Origin: Enterobacter sp. RIT418
GTDB taxonomy: Bacteria > Pseudomonadota > Gammaproteobacteria > Enterobacterales > Enterobacteriaceae
Assembly (NCBI RefSeq): GCF_003057745.1
Contig: NZ_QBJD02000003.1
Location: 124,001-188,000 of the forward strand
Direction: 5' to 3'
DNA length: 64,000 bases
Shown piece after piece: positions 53,194-62,232 of the stretch. The position numbers and the translations under genes are program-made. Within the stretch, counting starts at the first letter, position 1. Every line of letters begins with the position of its first letter. The notes under the pieces were generated by a model. That model was not told where the DNA came from, did not search any database, and saw nothing but the letters and a program-made list of their open reading frames with translations.

Positions 53194-54918
53194 ATGACTT
53201 TGCCAAAGACTATTCCGGCCTGGGACGTGGCCGCGCAGTGCTTCCTGAACTCTCTTATCCGTGAAACAAGCGACTGGCGATTAACCGAAGGCCATCCGGC
53301 CGAGCTTGTCATTCCACTTGACGACGGGCGGGCGCTTCACTTCACGGTGGACTATTTCTCACCGACGCAGCACCACCGCTTCGCCTTCCCCGCCAGGCTG
53401 GTCAGCGAATCTGGCAGTCAGCCACTGCATTTCACCGATTTCTCCCGACTTATCATCAACAAGCTTCAGCATCAGCTGTCGCTGCCCGCGTCCCATCGCG
53501 ATGCGTTTTACCAGCGCGTCACGCAGAGCCACGCGCACACGCAGCAGGCCATTGACGCCCGTCACGACTGGGCCGCCCTGCGCGATCGCCCCCTGAACTT
53601 TGCCGAGGCGGAGCAGGCATTGCTGGTCGGCCACGCGTTTCACCCGGCACCGAAATCGCACGAGCCGTTTACCCAGCAGGAGGCCGAACGCTACCTGCCG
53701 GACTTCGCGCCGCGCTTTCCGCTGCGCTGGTTCGCCGTGGACAAGGCGCAGATTGCCGGCGAGAGCCTCAACCTGAATGTGCAGCAGCGCCTGACGCGGT
53801 TCGCCGCCGAGAACGCCCCGCAGCTGCTGCGTGAATTGACCGATAGCCAGTGGCTTTTTCCGCTGCATCCGTGGCAGGCCGCGTATCTGCTCGAACAGCC
53901 GTGGTGCCAGCAGCTCGTGGAGAAAAACCTGCTGAAAGATCTGGGCGAGGCCGGCACATTCTGGCTGCCGACCACCTCTTCCCGCTCGCTGTACTGCGCT
54001 ACCAGCCGCGACATGATCAAGTTTTCCCTCAGCGTGCGCCTGACCAACTCCGTGCGCACGCTGTCGGTGAAAGAGGTGAAGCGCGGCATGCGCCTGGCGA
54101 ACCTCGCGAAAACCGGGCGCTGGCAGGATCTCCAGACCCGCTTCCCCACCTTCCAGGTGATGCAGGAGGACGGCTGGGCCGGTCTGCGCGATCTCGACGG
54201 CAACATCATGGCCGAAAGCCTGTTTGCCCTGCGCGAAAACCTGCTGGTCGATCGGACGCAAAGCCAGACCAACGTGCTGGTTTCCCTGACGCAGGCCGCG
54301 CCGGACGGCGGCGATTCCCTGCTCGTTGCCGCGGTAAAACGCCTGAGCGCGCGCCTCGGCATTACGGCGCAGCAGGCGGCCCACGCGTGGGTCGACGCCT
54401 ACTGTCAGCAGGTGCTGAAGCCGCTGTTCACCGCCGAAGCGGATTACGGCCTCGTGCTGCTGGCGCATCAGCAAAACATTCTGGTGCAGATGCAGCAGGA
54501 TCTGCCCGTCGGGCTGATCTATCGCGACTGTCAGGGCAGCGCCTACATGCCGCACGCCGCGGGCTGGCTGGACGTCATCGGCGAAGCGCAGGCGGAAAAC
54601 ATCTTCACCCGCGAGCAGCTGCTGCGCTACTTCCCTTACTACCTGCTGGTGAACTCGACCTTTGCCGTTACCGCCGCGCTGGGCGCCGCCGGGCTCGACG
54701 ACGAGGCGAGCCTGATGTCACGCGTGCGCGCGCAGCTTTGCGCGGTGCGCGAGAAGGTCACCTACACGGCCTGCCTCGACTACGTGCTTGAAAGCCCGGT
54801 CTGGAACGTGAAGGGCAACTTCTTCTGTTACCTGAACGATCGTAACGAAAACACCATCATCGACCCGTCGGTGATCTATTTCGATTTCGCCAACCCGCTG
54901 CTGGCGCAGGAGTGCTGA
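53194..54918 (+). CDS. iucA: IucA aerobactin synthetase, first condensation
   Basis: IucA is an NRPS-independent (NIS) synthetase that joins citrate to N6-acetyl-N6-hydroxylysine with ATP. The 574-residue protein equals E. coli IucA in length and sequence plan (DVAAQCFLNSLIRET, FPLHPWQAAYLLEQ, STSSRSLYCATSRDMIKFSLS-type ATP region, KGNFFCYLNDRNENT). I start at 53194, where the E. coli protein begins; the longer frame would cross the Fur box. It abuts iucB directly. Confidence 0.96.
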   Translation: MTLPKTIPAWDVAAQCFLNSLIRETSDWRLTEGHPAELVIPLDDGRALHFTVDYFSPTQHHRFAFPARLVSESGSQPLHFTDFSRLIINKLQHQLSLPASHRDAFYQRVTQSHAHTQQAIDARHDWAALRDRPLNFAEAEQALLVGHAFHPAPKSHEPFTQQEAERYLPDFAPRFPLRWFAVDKAQIAGESLNLNVQQRLTRFAAENAPQLLRELTDSQWLFPLHPWQAAYLLEQPWCQQLVEKNLLKDLGEAGTFWLPTTSSRSLYCATSRDMIKFSLSVRLTNSVRTLSVKEVKRGMRLANLAKTGRWQDLQTRFPTFQVMQEDGWAGLRDLDGNIMAESLFALRENLLVDRTQSQTNVLVSLTQAAPDGGDSLLVAAVKRLSARLGITAQQAAHAWVDAYCQQVLKPLFTAEADYGLVLLAHQQNILVQMQQDLPVGLIYRDCQGSAYMPHAAGWLDVIGEAQAENIFTREQLLRYFPYYLLVNSTFAVTAALGAAGLDDEASLMSRVRAQLCAVREKVTYTACLDYVLESPVWNVKGNFFCYLNDRNENTIIDPSVIYFDFANPLLAQEC

Positions 54919-55866
54919 ATGTCTAAGGCAACTATCGTTCACGGCGGGCACGGCCTGCGCTGTGAAAAACTCGACGTAAACCTGAATCTCGGCTGGGGCA
55001 TGGACAACAGCGCCGTGCTGCGCTGGCCGGGCCCGCTGCCGGAAGGCTGGCTGCGCGATGCGCTGGACCAGATTTTCATCGCCGCGCCGCAGATCGCGGC
55101 CCTCGTCCTCCCCTACGCCGAATGGCGCGAGGAGCCGCAGGCGCAGGCGATTTTCGACACGATCGACAGCGACGTTATCCACCGCGACGCCTTTATGCAG
55201 CTGCCGCTCTGGCTCAGCGCACCGGCGAATCGGGCATCCGGGGAGAGGGTTTACGACGCCGAGCGCGAGATCTATTTCCCCCGCCGTCCGGCGCGCCCGC
55301 AGGGCGAGGTGTACCGCCGCTACGACCCGCGCGTGCGCAAAACGCTGAGCTTCCGCGTGGCGGACCCGGCGCAGGACGCCGAGCGCTTCACCCGCTGGAT
55401 GAACGATCCGCGCGTGGAATATTTCTGGGAGCAAAGCGGCTCGCTGGAGGTACAGACCGCGTATCTGGAGCGTCAGCTGACGGGACAGCACGCGTTTCCG
55501 CTGATCGGCTGTTTTGACGACCAGCCGTTTAGTTACTTTGAAATTTACTGGGCGGCAGAAGACCGCATTGGCCGCCACTACGCCTGGCAGCCCTACGATC
55601 GCGGCCTGCACCTGCTGGTTGGCGAGCAGGCCTGGCGCGGCGCGCACTACGTCCAAAGCTGGCTGCGCGGGCTTACGCACTACCTGCTGCTCGACGAGCC
55701 GCGCACCCAGCGCACGGTGCTGGAGCCGCGCGCCGACAACCAGCGCCTGTTCCGCCACCTGGAGCCCGCGGGCTACCGCACGGTGAAGGAGTTCGACTTC
55801 CCGCACAAGCGCTCGCGCCTGGTGATGGCGGATCGCCACGCCTTCTTTACGGAGGTTGGCCTGTGA
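54919..55866 (+). CDS. iucB: IucB N6-hydroxylysine acetyltransferase
   Basis: IucB acetylates N6-hydroxylysine with acetyl-CoA. The 315-residue protein has a GNAT-type C-terminal domain beginning near 150 (FTRWMNDPRVEYFWEQSG, YAWQPYDRGLHLLVGEQAWRG) and an N-terminal family region. Overlap with iucC at ATGTGATG-type spacing (stop shares a base with the iucC start at 55866) shows coupled translation. Its place in the operon is standard. Confidence 0.95.
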   Translation: MSKATIVHGGHGLRCEKLDVNLNLGWGMDNSAVLRWPGPLPEGWLRDALDQIFIAAPQIAALVLPYAEWREEPQAQAIFDTIDSDVIHRDAFMQLPLWLSAPANRASGERVYDAEREIYFPRRPARPQGEVYRRYDPRVRKTLSFRVADPAQDAERFTRWMNDPRVEYFWEQSGSLEVQTAYLERQLTGQHAFPLIGCFDDQPFSYFEIYWAAEDRIGRHYAWQPYDRGLHLLVGEQAWRGAHYVQSWLRGLTHYLLLDEPRTQRTVLEPRADNQRLFRHLEPAGYRTVKEFDFPHKRSRLVMADRHAFFTEVGL

Positions 55867-57599
55867 TGAACCGCACGGACTGGGAAACGGTAAACCGCCA
55901 GCTTGTGGCGAAAATGCTGGCCGAGCTGGAATACGAGCAGGTCTTTAAGGCCGAATCCCTCGGCGAGGGCCGCTACTGCATTAACCTTCCGGGCGCGGAG
56001 TGGCACTTTAGCGCCGAGCGCGGCATCTGGGGCTGGCTGTGGATCGACCCCGACACGCTGCGCTGCGCGGATGAAACCGTAGCGGCGCAAACGCTGCTGA
56101 TGCAGCTTAAGCCGGTGCTTTCCATGAGCGACGCCACCGTCGCTGAACATATGCAGGATCTCTACGCCACCCTGCTGGGCGATCTTCAACTGCGAAACGC
56201 CCGCCGCGGGATGAGCGCGGACGATCTGATCGCCCTGGACGCGGACCGCCTGCAGTGCCTGCTGAGCGGTCATCCGAAATTCGCGTTTAACAAGGGCCGT
56301 CGCGGCTGGGGCCAGGAGGCGCTGACGCGCTACGCCCCAGAGTACGGCAACACCTTCCAGCTGCACTGGCTGGCGGTGAAGCGCGACCACATGGTCTGGC
56401 GCTGCGACAGCGAGCTGGACGTCCAGCAGCTGCTGGCGGCGGCCATGGACCCGCAGGAGCTGACCCGCTTTACTCAGGCCTGGCAGGATCGCGGGCTCGA
56501 CGACGGCTGGCTGCCGCTCCCGGTGCATCCGTGGCAGTGGCAGCAAAAAATCGCCCTTGATTTCGTTGCCGATCTGGCCGAAGGCCGCATGGTATCGCTG
56601 GGTGAATTTGGCGACCGCTGGCTCGCCCAGCAGTCGCTTCGCACCCTGACCAACGCCAGCCGCCAGGGCGGGCTGGATATCAAACTGCCCCTGACGATCT
56701 ACAACACCTCCTGCTATCGCGGCATTCCCGGCAAATACATCGCCGCCGGGCCGCTGGCCTCCCGCTGGCTGCAGCAGATCTTCGCCACCGATAAGACGCT
56801 GGTACAAACCGGCGCGGCGATCCTCGGCGAACCGGCGGCGGGCTATGTCTCCCACGCGGGCTACGGCGCGCTCGCGCAGGCGCCCTATCGCTATCAGGAA
56901 ATGCTCGGTGTGATCTGGCGTGAAAACCCGTGCCGCTGGCTGGAGCCGGATGAAGACCCAATTCTGATGGCGACGCTGATGGAGTGCGACGAGCGCGGCA
57001 ACCCGCTGATTGGCGCCTATATCGCCCGGTCGGGCATGGAGGCGGAAGCCTGGCTTACCCACCTGTTCCGCGTGGTGGTGGTGCCGCTCTACCACCTGCT
57101 GTGCCGCTACGGCGTGGCGCTGATCGCCCACGGGCAAAATATTACCCTCGCCATGAAGGACGGCGTGCCGCAGCGCGTCCTGCTGAAAGATTTTCAGGGC
57201 GACATGCGGCTGGTGAAGGATGAGTTCCCGGAGATGGACTCCCTGCCTCAGGAAGTGCGGGACGTTACCGCCCGCCTGAGCGCCGACTACCTGATTCATG
57301 ATTTGCAGACCGGCCACTTCGTGACGGTGCTGCGCTTTGTTTCGCCGCTCATGGCGCGCCTTGGCGTACCGGAGAGATGCTTTTATCAACTGCTGGCGGC
57401 CGTGTTGAGTGATTACATGCAGGCGCATCCCGACATGTCGGCGCGCTTTGCCCTCTTCACGCTCTTCAAACCACAAATCATCCGCGTTGTGCTGAACCCC
57501 GTAAAGCTGACCTGGCCTGACCAGGACGGCGGCAGCCGCATGCTGCCGAATTATCTCGAGGATCTGCAAAATCCGCTGTGGCTGGTAACCAGGGACTAA
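55866..57599 (+). CDS. iucC: IucC aerobactin synthetase, second condensation
   Basis: IucC adds the second acetyl-hydroxylysine to the citrate intermediate to complete aerobactin. The 577-residue NIS synthetase matches E. coli IucC (NLPGAEWHFSAERGIWGWLW, LLGDLQLRNARRG, LPVHPWQWQQKIALDF, IYNTSCYRGIPGKYIAAGPL, ALIAHGQNITLAMKDG). I choose the ATG at 55866 rather than the GTG one codon earlier, because it shares a base with the iucB stop. It precedes iucD by three bases. Confidence 0.96.
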   Translation: MNRTDWETVNRQLVAKMLAELEYEQVFKAESLGEGRYCINLPGAEWHFSAERGIWGWLWIDPDTLRCADETVAAQTLLMQLKPVLSMSDATVAEHMQDLYATLLGDLQLRNARRGMSADDLIALDADRLQCLLSGHPKFAFNKGRRGWGQEALTRYAPEYGNTFQLHWLAVKRDHMVWRCDSELDVQQLLAAAMDPQELTRFTQAWQDRGLDDGWLPLPVHPWQWQQKIALDFVADLAEGRMVSLGEFGDRWLAQQSLRTLTNASRQGGLDIKLPLTIYNTSCYRGIPGKYIAAGPLASRWLQQIFATDKTLVQTGAAILGEPAAGYVSHAGYGALAQAPYRYQEMLGVIWRENPCRWLEPDEDPILMATLMECDERGNPLIGAYIARSGMEAEAWLTHLFRVVVVPLYHLLCRYGVALIAHGQNITLAMKDGVPQRVLLKDFQGDMRLVKDEFPEMDSLPQEVRDVTARLSADYLIHDLQTGHFVTVLRFVSPLMARLGVPERCFYQLLAAVLSDYMQAHPDMSARFALFTLFKPQIIRVVLNPVKLTWPDQDGGSRMLPNYLEDLQNPLWLVTRD

Positions 57600-57602
57600 A
57601 TC

Positions 57603-58937
57603 ATGACAAACACCGTAGATTTTATTGGCGTCGGCATCGGCCCGTTTAACCTGAGCATCGCGGCGCTGGCCCACGAAGCCGAAGGCTTCAGCACCCGCTT
57701 CTTTGACGGACGCGCGCACTTTGCCTGGCACCCCGGCATGCTGGTGCCGGACTGCCACATGCAGACCATGTTCCTGAAGGATCTGGTCACTGCCGTGGCG
57801 CCGACCAGCCCGTTCAGCTTTGTGAACTACCTGGTGAAGCGCAAAAAGTTCTATCGCTTTTTGACCACCGAGCTGCGCACCGTCTCCCGCGACGAGTTTT
57901 CCGATTACCTGCGCTGGGCCGCGGAAGGGATGCAAAACCTGCGCTTCAACAACACGGTTGAGCGCATTGATTTCGACGATAAGCGCCGGCTGTTCGCCGT
58001 GCAGACCGGCCAGGGGGAGACCTTCGCCCGCCATATCTGCCTGGGCATCGGCAAGCAGCCGCACCTGCCGCCGTGCGTGAAAACCGTGTCGCCAACCTGC
58101 TTCCACGCCAGCGAGATGAGCCTGCGCCAGCCGAACCTGAGCGGCAAGCGCGTCACCGTGGTCGGCGGCGGGCAAAGCGGCGCGGACCTGTTCCTCAACG
58201 CGCTGCGCGGTGAATGGGGCGACGTCGCCGAGATTAGCTGGGTGTCGCGCCGCAATAACTTCAACGCGCTGGATGAAGCGGCGTTTGCCAACGAATATTT
58301 CACCCCGGAGTACGTCACCGGCTTCGTCGGTCTGAACGAAACGGCGCGCGGCGCGATGCTCAACGAGCAGAAAATGACCTCCGACGGCATTACCGCCGAC
58401 TCGCTGCTGACCATCTACCGCGAGCTATATCACCGCTTTGAGGTGCTGGGCCTGCCGCGCAACGCGCGCCTGATGCCGAGCCGCTCGGTCACGGGGCTGG
58501 AAAGCCGCGGCCAGGGCTGGCGGCTGCTGCTGGAACATCATCTGGACAGCGGCTACGACGCGCTGGACAGCGACGTGGTGATTTTCGCCACCGGCTACCG
58601 CCCCGCGCTGCCGGAGATGCTCTCCCCGCTGATGCCGCGCATCGCCCTGCGCGACGAGTGCAGCTTCAACGTCCGGGACGATTTCACCGTCGAGTGGGAC
58701 GGCCCGCAGGAGAACCAGATCTTCGCCGTTAACGCCAGCATGCACACGCACGGCATAGCCGAGCCGCAGCTGAGCCTGATGGCCTGGCGCTCCGCCCGTA
58801 TTTTGAATCGCGCGGTTGGGCGCGATCTCTTCGATCTCAGCACGCCGCCATCGCTCATTCAGTGGCGCAGCGGCAGCCGGGAAAAACCGCAGCCTGAGGC
58901 TGCTTCACACCATCGCTACACGGCATCTTTGGGCTGA
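57603..58937 (+). CDS. iucD: IucD L-lysine N6-monooxygenase
   Basis: IucD hydroxylates lysine at N6 with FAD and NADPH, the first step to aerobactin. The 444-residue protein matches E. coli IucD: FAD motif DFIGVGIGPFNLSIAA at the N terminus, the HPGMLVPDCHMQTMFLKDLV segment, NADPH motif VVGGGQSGAD at about 186-195, and the family motif DVVIFATGYRPALP near 322-335. It is the fourth gene of iucABCD, 25 bases before iutA. Confidence 0.96.
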   Translation: MTNTVDFIGVGIGPFNLSIAALAHEAEGFSTRFFDGRAHFAWHPGMLVPDCHMQTMFLKDLVTAVAPTSPFSFVNYLVKRKKFYRFLTTELRTVSRDEFSDYLRWAAEGMQNLRFNNTVERIDFDDKRRLFAVQTGQGETFARHICLGIGKQPHLPPCVKTVSPTCFHASEMSLRQPNLSGKRVTVVGGGQSGADLFLNALRGEWGDVAEISWVSRRNNFNALDEAAFANEYFTPEYVTGFVGLNETARGAMLNEQKMTSDGITADSLLTIYRELYHRFEVLGLPRNARLMPSRSVTGLESRGQGWRLLLEHHLDSGYDALDSDVVIFATGYRPALPEMLSPLMPRIALRDECSFNVRDDFTVEWDGPQENQIFAVNASMHTHGIAEPQLSLMAWRSARILNRAVGRDLFDLSTPPSLIQWRSGSREKPQPEAASHHRYTASLG

Positions 58938-58962
58938 TTTTTTCCGCCCGTCTGAAGGAATA

Positions 58963-61164
58963 ATGATGATAAGCAAAAAACATACGCTCTGGGCACTGAA
59001 CCCGCTGCTGCTCGCCATGATGGCCCCCGCGGCGGCGCAGCAGGCCGATGATGAAACGCTCGTGGTATCGGCTAACCGCAGCAACCGCACCGTCGCGGAA
59101 ATGGCGCAGACCACGTGGGTGATTGAAAACGCCGAGCTGCAGCAGCAGATCCAGGGCGGCAAAGAGTTTAAAGACGCGCTGGCCCAGCTGATCCCCGGCC
59201 TTGACGTCAGCAGCCAGAGCCGCACCAACTACGGCATGAACGTGCGCGGACGCCCGCTGGTCGTGCTGGTTGACGGCGTGCGCCTGAACTCGTCGCGCAC
59301 CGACAGCCGCCAGCTGGACTCTATCGATCCGTTTAACATCGATCACGTTGAGGTGATCTCCGGCGCGACCTCCCTTTACGGCGGCGGCAGCACCGGCGGC
59401 CTGATCAACATCGTCACCAAAAAGGGCCAGCCGGAAACCCAGGTTGAGTTTGAGACGGGCATCAAGAGCGGCTTTAACAGCAGCAAAGACCACGACGAGC
59501 GCGTGGCGAGCGCCGTCTCCGGCGGTAACGACCATATCTCAGGGCGCGCGTCGGTGGCGTATCAGAAGTTTGGCGGCTGGTACGACGGCAACGGCGACGC
59601 CACCCTGCTGGACAACACCCAGACCGGCCTGCAGTATTCCGACCGCCTGGACGTGATGGGCACCGGCACGCTGAACATCGATGAAACCCAGCAGCTTCAG
59701 CTGGTCACCCAGTACTATAAAAGCCAGGGCGACGACGATTACGGGCTCAACCTCGGGAAAGATTTCTCCGCCATCAGCGGCACCAGCAGGCCGTACGTCA
59801 GCAAGGGGCTGAACTCCGACCGTGTTCCGGGCACCGAGCGTCACCTGATGAGCCTGCAATACTCCAACAGTGATTTCCTCGGCCAGGAGCTGGTCGGCCA
59901 GGTCTATTATCGCGATGAGTCCCTGCTCTTCTACCCGTTCCCGACGGTCAACGCCGCCAAACAGGCGACCGCGTTTTCGTCATCGCAGCAGGACACCAAC
60001 CAGTACGGCGCGAAGCTGACCCTGAACAGCACGCCGCTGGACGGCTGGCAGCTGACCTACGGTCTGGATGCGGATCACGAGCGTTTTACCTCAAACCAGA
60101 TGTTCTTCGATCTGGACAAGGCCAGCGCCTCCGGCGGCCTGAACAACCAGTCGATCTACACCACCGGGCGCTATCCGGCCTACGACATCACCAACCTGGC
60201 CGCCTTCCTGCAGTCGAGCTATGACATCAACGACATCTTTACCCTCAGCGGCGGCGTGCGCTATCAGTACACCGAGAACAAGATCGACGATTTCATCGGC
60301 TACGCGCAGCAGCAGCAGATTGCCGCCGGTAAGGCAACCTCAGCGGACGCGATCCCCGGCGGTACGGTCGATTACGACAACTTCCTGTTCAACGCGGGCC
60401 TGCTGGTTCACCTGACCGAACGCCAGCAGACGTGGTTTAACTTCTCGCAGGGCGTAGAGCTGCCGGACCCGGGTAAATACTATGGTCGCGGCACCTACGG
60501 CGCGGCGGTGAATGGCCATCTGCCGCTGAACAACAGCGTAAACGTCTCAGACAGTTCGCTGGAAGGCGTGAAGGTCAACTCCTACGAGCTGGGCTGGCGC
60601 TACACCGGAGACAATCTGCGCACCCAGATTGCGGCCTACTACTCGATTTCCGATAAAAGCGTGGTGGCCAATAAAGATTTGACCATCAGCGTGGTGGACG
60701 ACAAGCGCCGCATCTACGGCGTGGAAGGCGCGGTTGACTACTTCATTCCGGACACCGACTGGAGCACCGGGGCGAACTTCAACGTGCTGAAAACCGAGTC
60801 GAAGGTGAACGGCAGCTGGGAAAAGTATGACGTGAAGGTCGCGAGCCCGTCGAAAGCAACCGCCTACGTCGGCTGGGCGCCGGATCCGTGGAGCCTGCGC
60901 GTGCAAAGCACCACCTCCTTCGACGTGAGCGATGCGCAGGGCTATAAGATCGACGGCTACACCACCGTGGATCTGCTCGGCAGCTACGAGCTTCCGGTCG
61001 GCAAGCTCAGCTTCAGCGTGGAAAACGTCCTCGACCGCGATTACACCACCGTCTGGGGCCAGCGCGCGCCGCTGTACTACAGCCCGGGCTACGGCCCGGC
61101 GTCGCTGTACAACTACAAGGGCCGCGGACGCACCTTTGGCCTGAACTACTCGGTGCTGTTCTAA
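58963..61164 (+). CDS. iutA: IutA ferric aerobactin TonB-dependent receptor
   Basis: IutA is the outer-membrane receptor that imports ferric aerobactin with TonB energy. The 733-residue protein is nearly colinear with E. coli IutA: signal peptide to about residue 25 (MMAPAAAQQ), TonB box region DDETLVVSANRS, plug domain (GLDVSSQSRTNYGMNVRGRP, SGATSLYGGGSTGGLINIVTKKG), barrel, and C-terminal NYSVLF ending in Phe. The E. coli start MMISKK sits at 58963; the longer frame is not coding. A strong hairpin follows. Confidence 0.96.
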   Translation: MMISKKHTLWALNPLLLAMMAPAAAQQADDETLVVSANRSNRTVAEMAQTTWVIENAELQQQIQGGKEFKDALAQLIPGLDVSSQSRTNYGMNVRGRPLVVLVDGVRLNSSRTDSRQLDSIDPFNIDHVEVISGATSLYGGGSTGGLINIVTKKGQPETQVEFETGIKSGFNSSKDHDERVASAVSGGNDHISGRASVAYQKFGGWYDGNGDATLLDNTQTGLQYSDRLDVMGTGTLNIDETQQLQLVTQYYKSQGDDDYGLNLGKDFSAISGTSRPYVSKGLNSDRVPGTERHLMSLQYSNSDFLGQELVGQVYYRDESLLFYPFPTVNAAKQATAFSSSQQDTNQYGAKLTLNSTPLDGWQLTYGLDADHERFTSNQMFFDLDKASASGGLNNQSIYTTGRYPAYDITNLAAFLQSSYDINDIFTLSGGVRYQYTENKIDDFIGYAQQQQIAAGKATSADAIPGGTVDYDNFLFNAGLLVHLTERQQTWFNFSQGVELPDPGKYYGRGTYGAAVNGHLPLNNSVNVSDSSLEGVKVNSYELGWRYTGDNLRTQIAAYYSISDKSVVANKDLTISVVDDKRRIYGVEGAVDYFIPDTDWSTGANFNVLKTESKVNGSWEKYDVKVASPSKATAYVGWAPDPWSLRVQSTTSFDVSDAQGYKIDGYTTVDLLGSYELPVGKLSFSVENVLDRDYTTVWGQRAPLYYSPGYGPASLYNYKGRGRTFGLNYSVLF

Positions 61165-61171
61165 GCGCCAC

Positions 61172-61197
61172 GTCTGCCCGGCGCGTGCCGGGCAGAC
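61172..61197 (+). terminator. Hairpin terminator after iutA
   Basis: GTCTGCCCGGC (61172-61182) and GCCGGGCAGAC (61187-61197) form a perfect 11-base stem with a GCGT loop. Only TCATTTA follows, so the U-run is weak, but the stem is very stable. It may serve both iutA and the convergent lysR gene. Confidence 0.7.
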
Positions 61198-61201
61198 TCA
61201 T

Positions 61202-62107
61202 TTACCGTACCGCGCCGCACACTTCCCGCACCTTCTCCCTCAGCCAGCGATGGCCGGGATCGTTCTCCATTCTCGGGTGCCACATCTGCGACACCGTGAT
61301 CCTTCGGGTTTTAAACGGCAGCTCAAACAGGTACAGGTTATCCGTCATCTGCTGATTCACTAAATAGAGCGCCGGAACGATGGTGATCAGATCGGAGGCC
61401 ATCGTCACGGAGAGCGCCGTCGGAAAGCCGGGAACCGCGCTCGCCACCTTGCGCCTGACGCCAAGCTCCGCCAGGGCATCGTCCACAAATCCGTGCAGCG
61501 TGCCGTCGGGCGCGGCCACCACGTGGCCCCAGGCGATAAAATCCTCCACGCCAACGTCCTCAAGCGACGCCAGCGGATGGCCCCTGCGCGCCGCGCCGAT
61601 AAAGCGATCCTGAAACAGCCGCTGCACGCGAATTTCCGGCCCCATGTTGCTCTGAATCCCAATTTCCAGATCGACCAGCCCCTCGCGCAGGTAGCGTGAG
61701 GTTTTTTCCGGCTTCGGCGCAAAGCGCAGGCAGACGCTGGGCGCCGCCTCCGCGACGGCGGCAATCAGCGCGGGGCCAAACGCCACCACAACCCCCTCGT
61801 TGGCGCGGATGGTGAAGAGGCGCTCAAGGCTTTCTACCTTCAGCGCGTCGGACGACGGCTGTAGCACCGCCCTCGCCTCCAGCACCGCGGTTCTGGCGCG
61901 GTCGCGGGTGGCTTCGGCCCACGGCGTGAGCACCATGTTGCGCCCGGCGCGCACCAGAATGGCATCCCCGGTGGCCTCGCGCAGCCTGCCCAGCGTGCGG
62001 CTCATCGCCGAGGTGCTGAGGTTTAGCCGCCGCGCCGCGCCCGCAACGCTCGCTTCGGCAAGCAAAACGTCGAGCGCGACGAGCAGATTGAAATCAGGAT
62101 CGGACAT
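61202..62107 (-). CDS. LysR-family regulator divergent from an MFS transporter
   Basis: The 301-residue protein has a LysR helix-turn-helix near residues 15-45 (GAARRLNLSTSAMSRTLGRL) and an effector domain (about 90-295; RFIGAARRGHPL, MASDLITIVPALYLV). It resembles the NodD/PcpR branch often paired with efflux pumps. It is divergent from an MFS gene with 125 bases between starts, holding an inverted repeat, so it probably controls that gene. Its ligand is unknown. Confidence 0.87.
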   Translation of the reverse strand: MSDPDFNLLVALDVLLAEASVAGAARRLNLSTSAMSRTLGRLREATGDAILVRAGRNMVLTPWAEATRDRARTAVLEARAVLQPSSDALKVESLERLFTIRANEGVVVAFGPALIAAVAEAAPSVCLRFAPKPEKTSRYLREGLVDLEIGIQSNMGPEIRVQRLFQDRFIGAARRGHPLASLEDVGVEDFIAWGHVVAAPDGTLHGFVDDALAELGVRRKVASAVPGFPTALSVTMASDLITIVPALYLVNQQMTDNLYLFELPFKTRRITVSQMWHPRMENDPGHRWLREKVREVCGAVR

Positions 62108-62134
62108 CGTAAAGCTCCCGGCATATGAGATAAG

Positions 62135-62164
62135 GCGTTTGATGCAACTATAAAGTGTAAACGC
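62135..62164. promoter_or_regulatory. Inverted repeat in the lysR-MFS intergenic region
   Basis: GCGTTT (62135-62140) and AAACGC (62159-62164) are inverted arms 18 bases apart, in the region where a LysR regulator would bind between divergent genes. It is short, so chance occurrence cannot be excluded. Confidence 0.4.
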
Positions 62165-62232
62165 TGCGTCTTCCGCCCCTTATGGTTCGGGATTATAGTT
62201 TTTTCATTACCCCGCTTACCACAGGAATCAAC

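Noticed and set aside
53359..54555. A 398-codon minus-strand frame across iucA
   Set aside because: It lies entirely within iucA and has shadow-like composition with no family resemblance.
55773..58175. An 800-codon open frame on the minus strand across iucC and iucD
   Set aside because: It is antisense to well-conserved aerobactin genes, its translation is rich in His, Arg, Gln and Ala with no domain pattern, and long antisense frames are common in G+C-rich genes.
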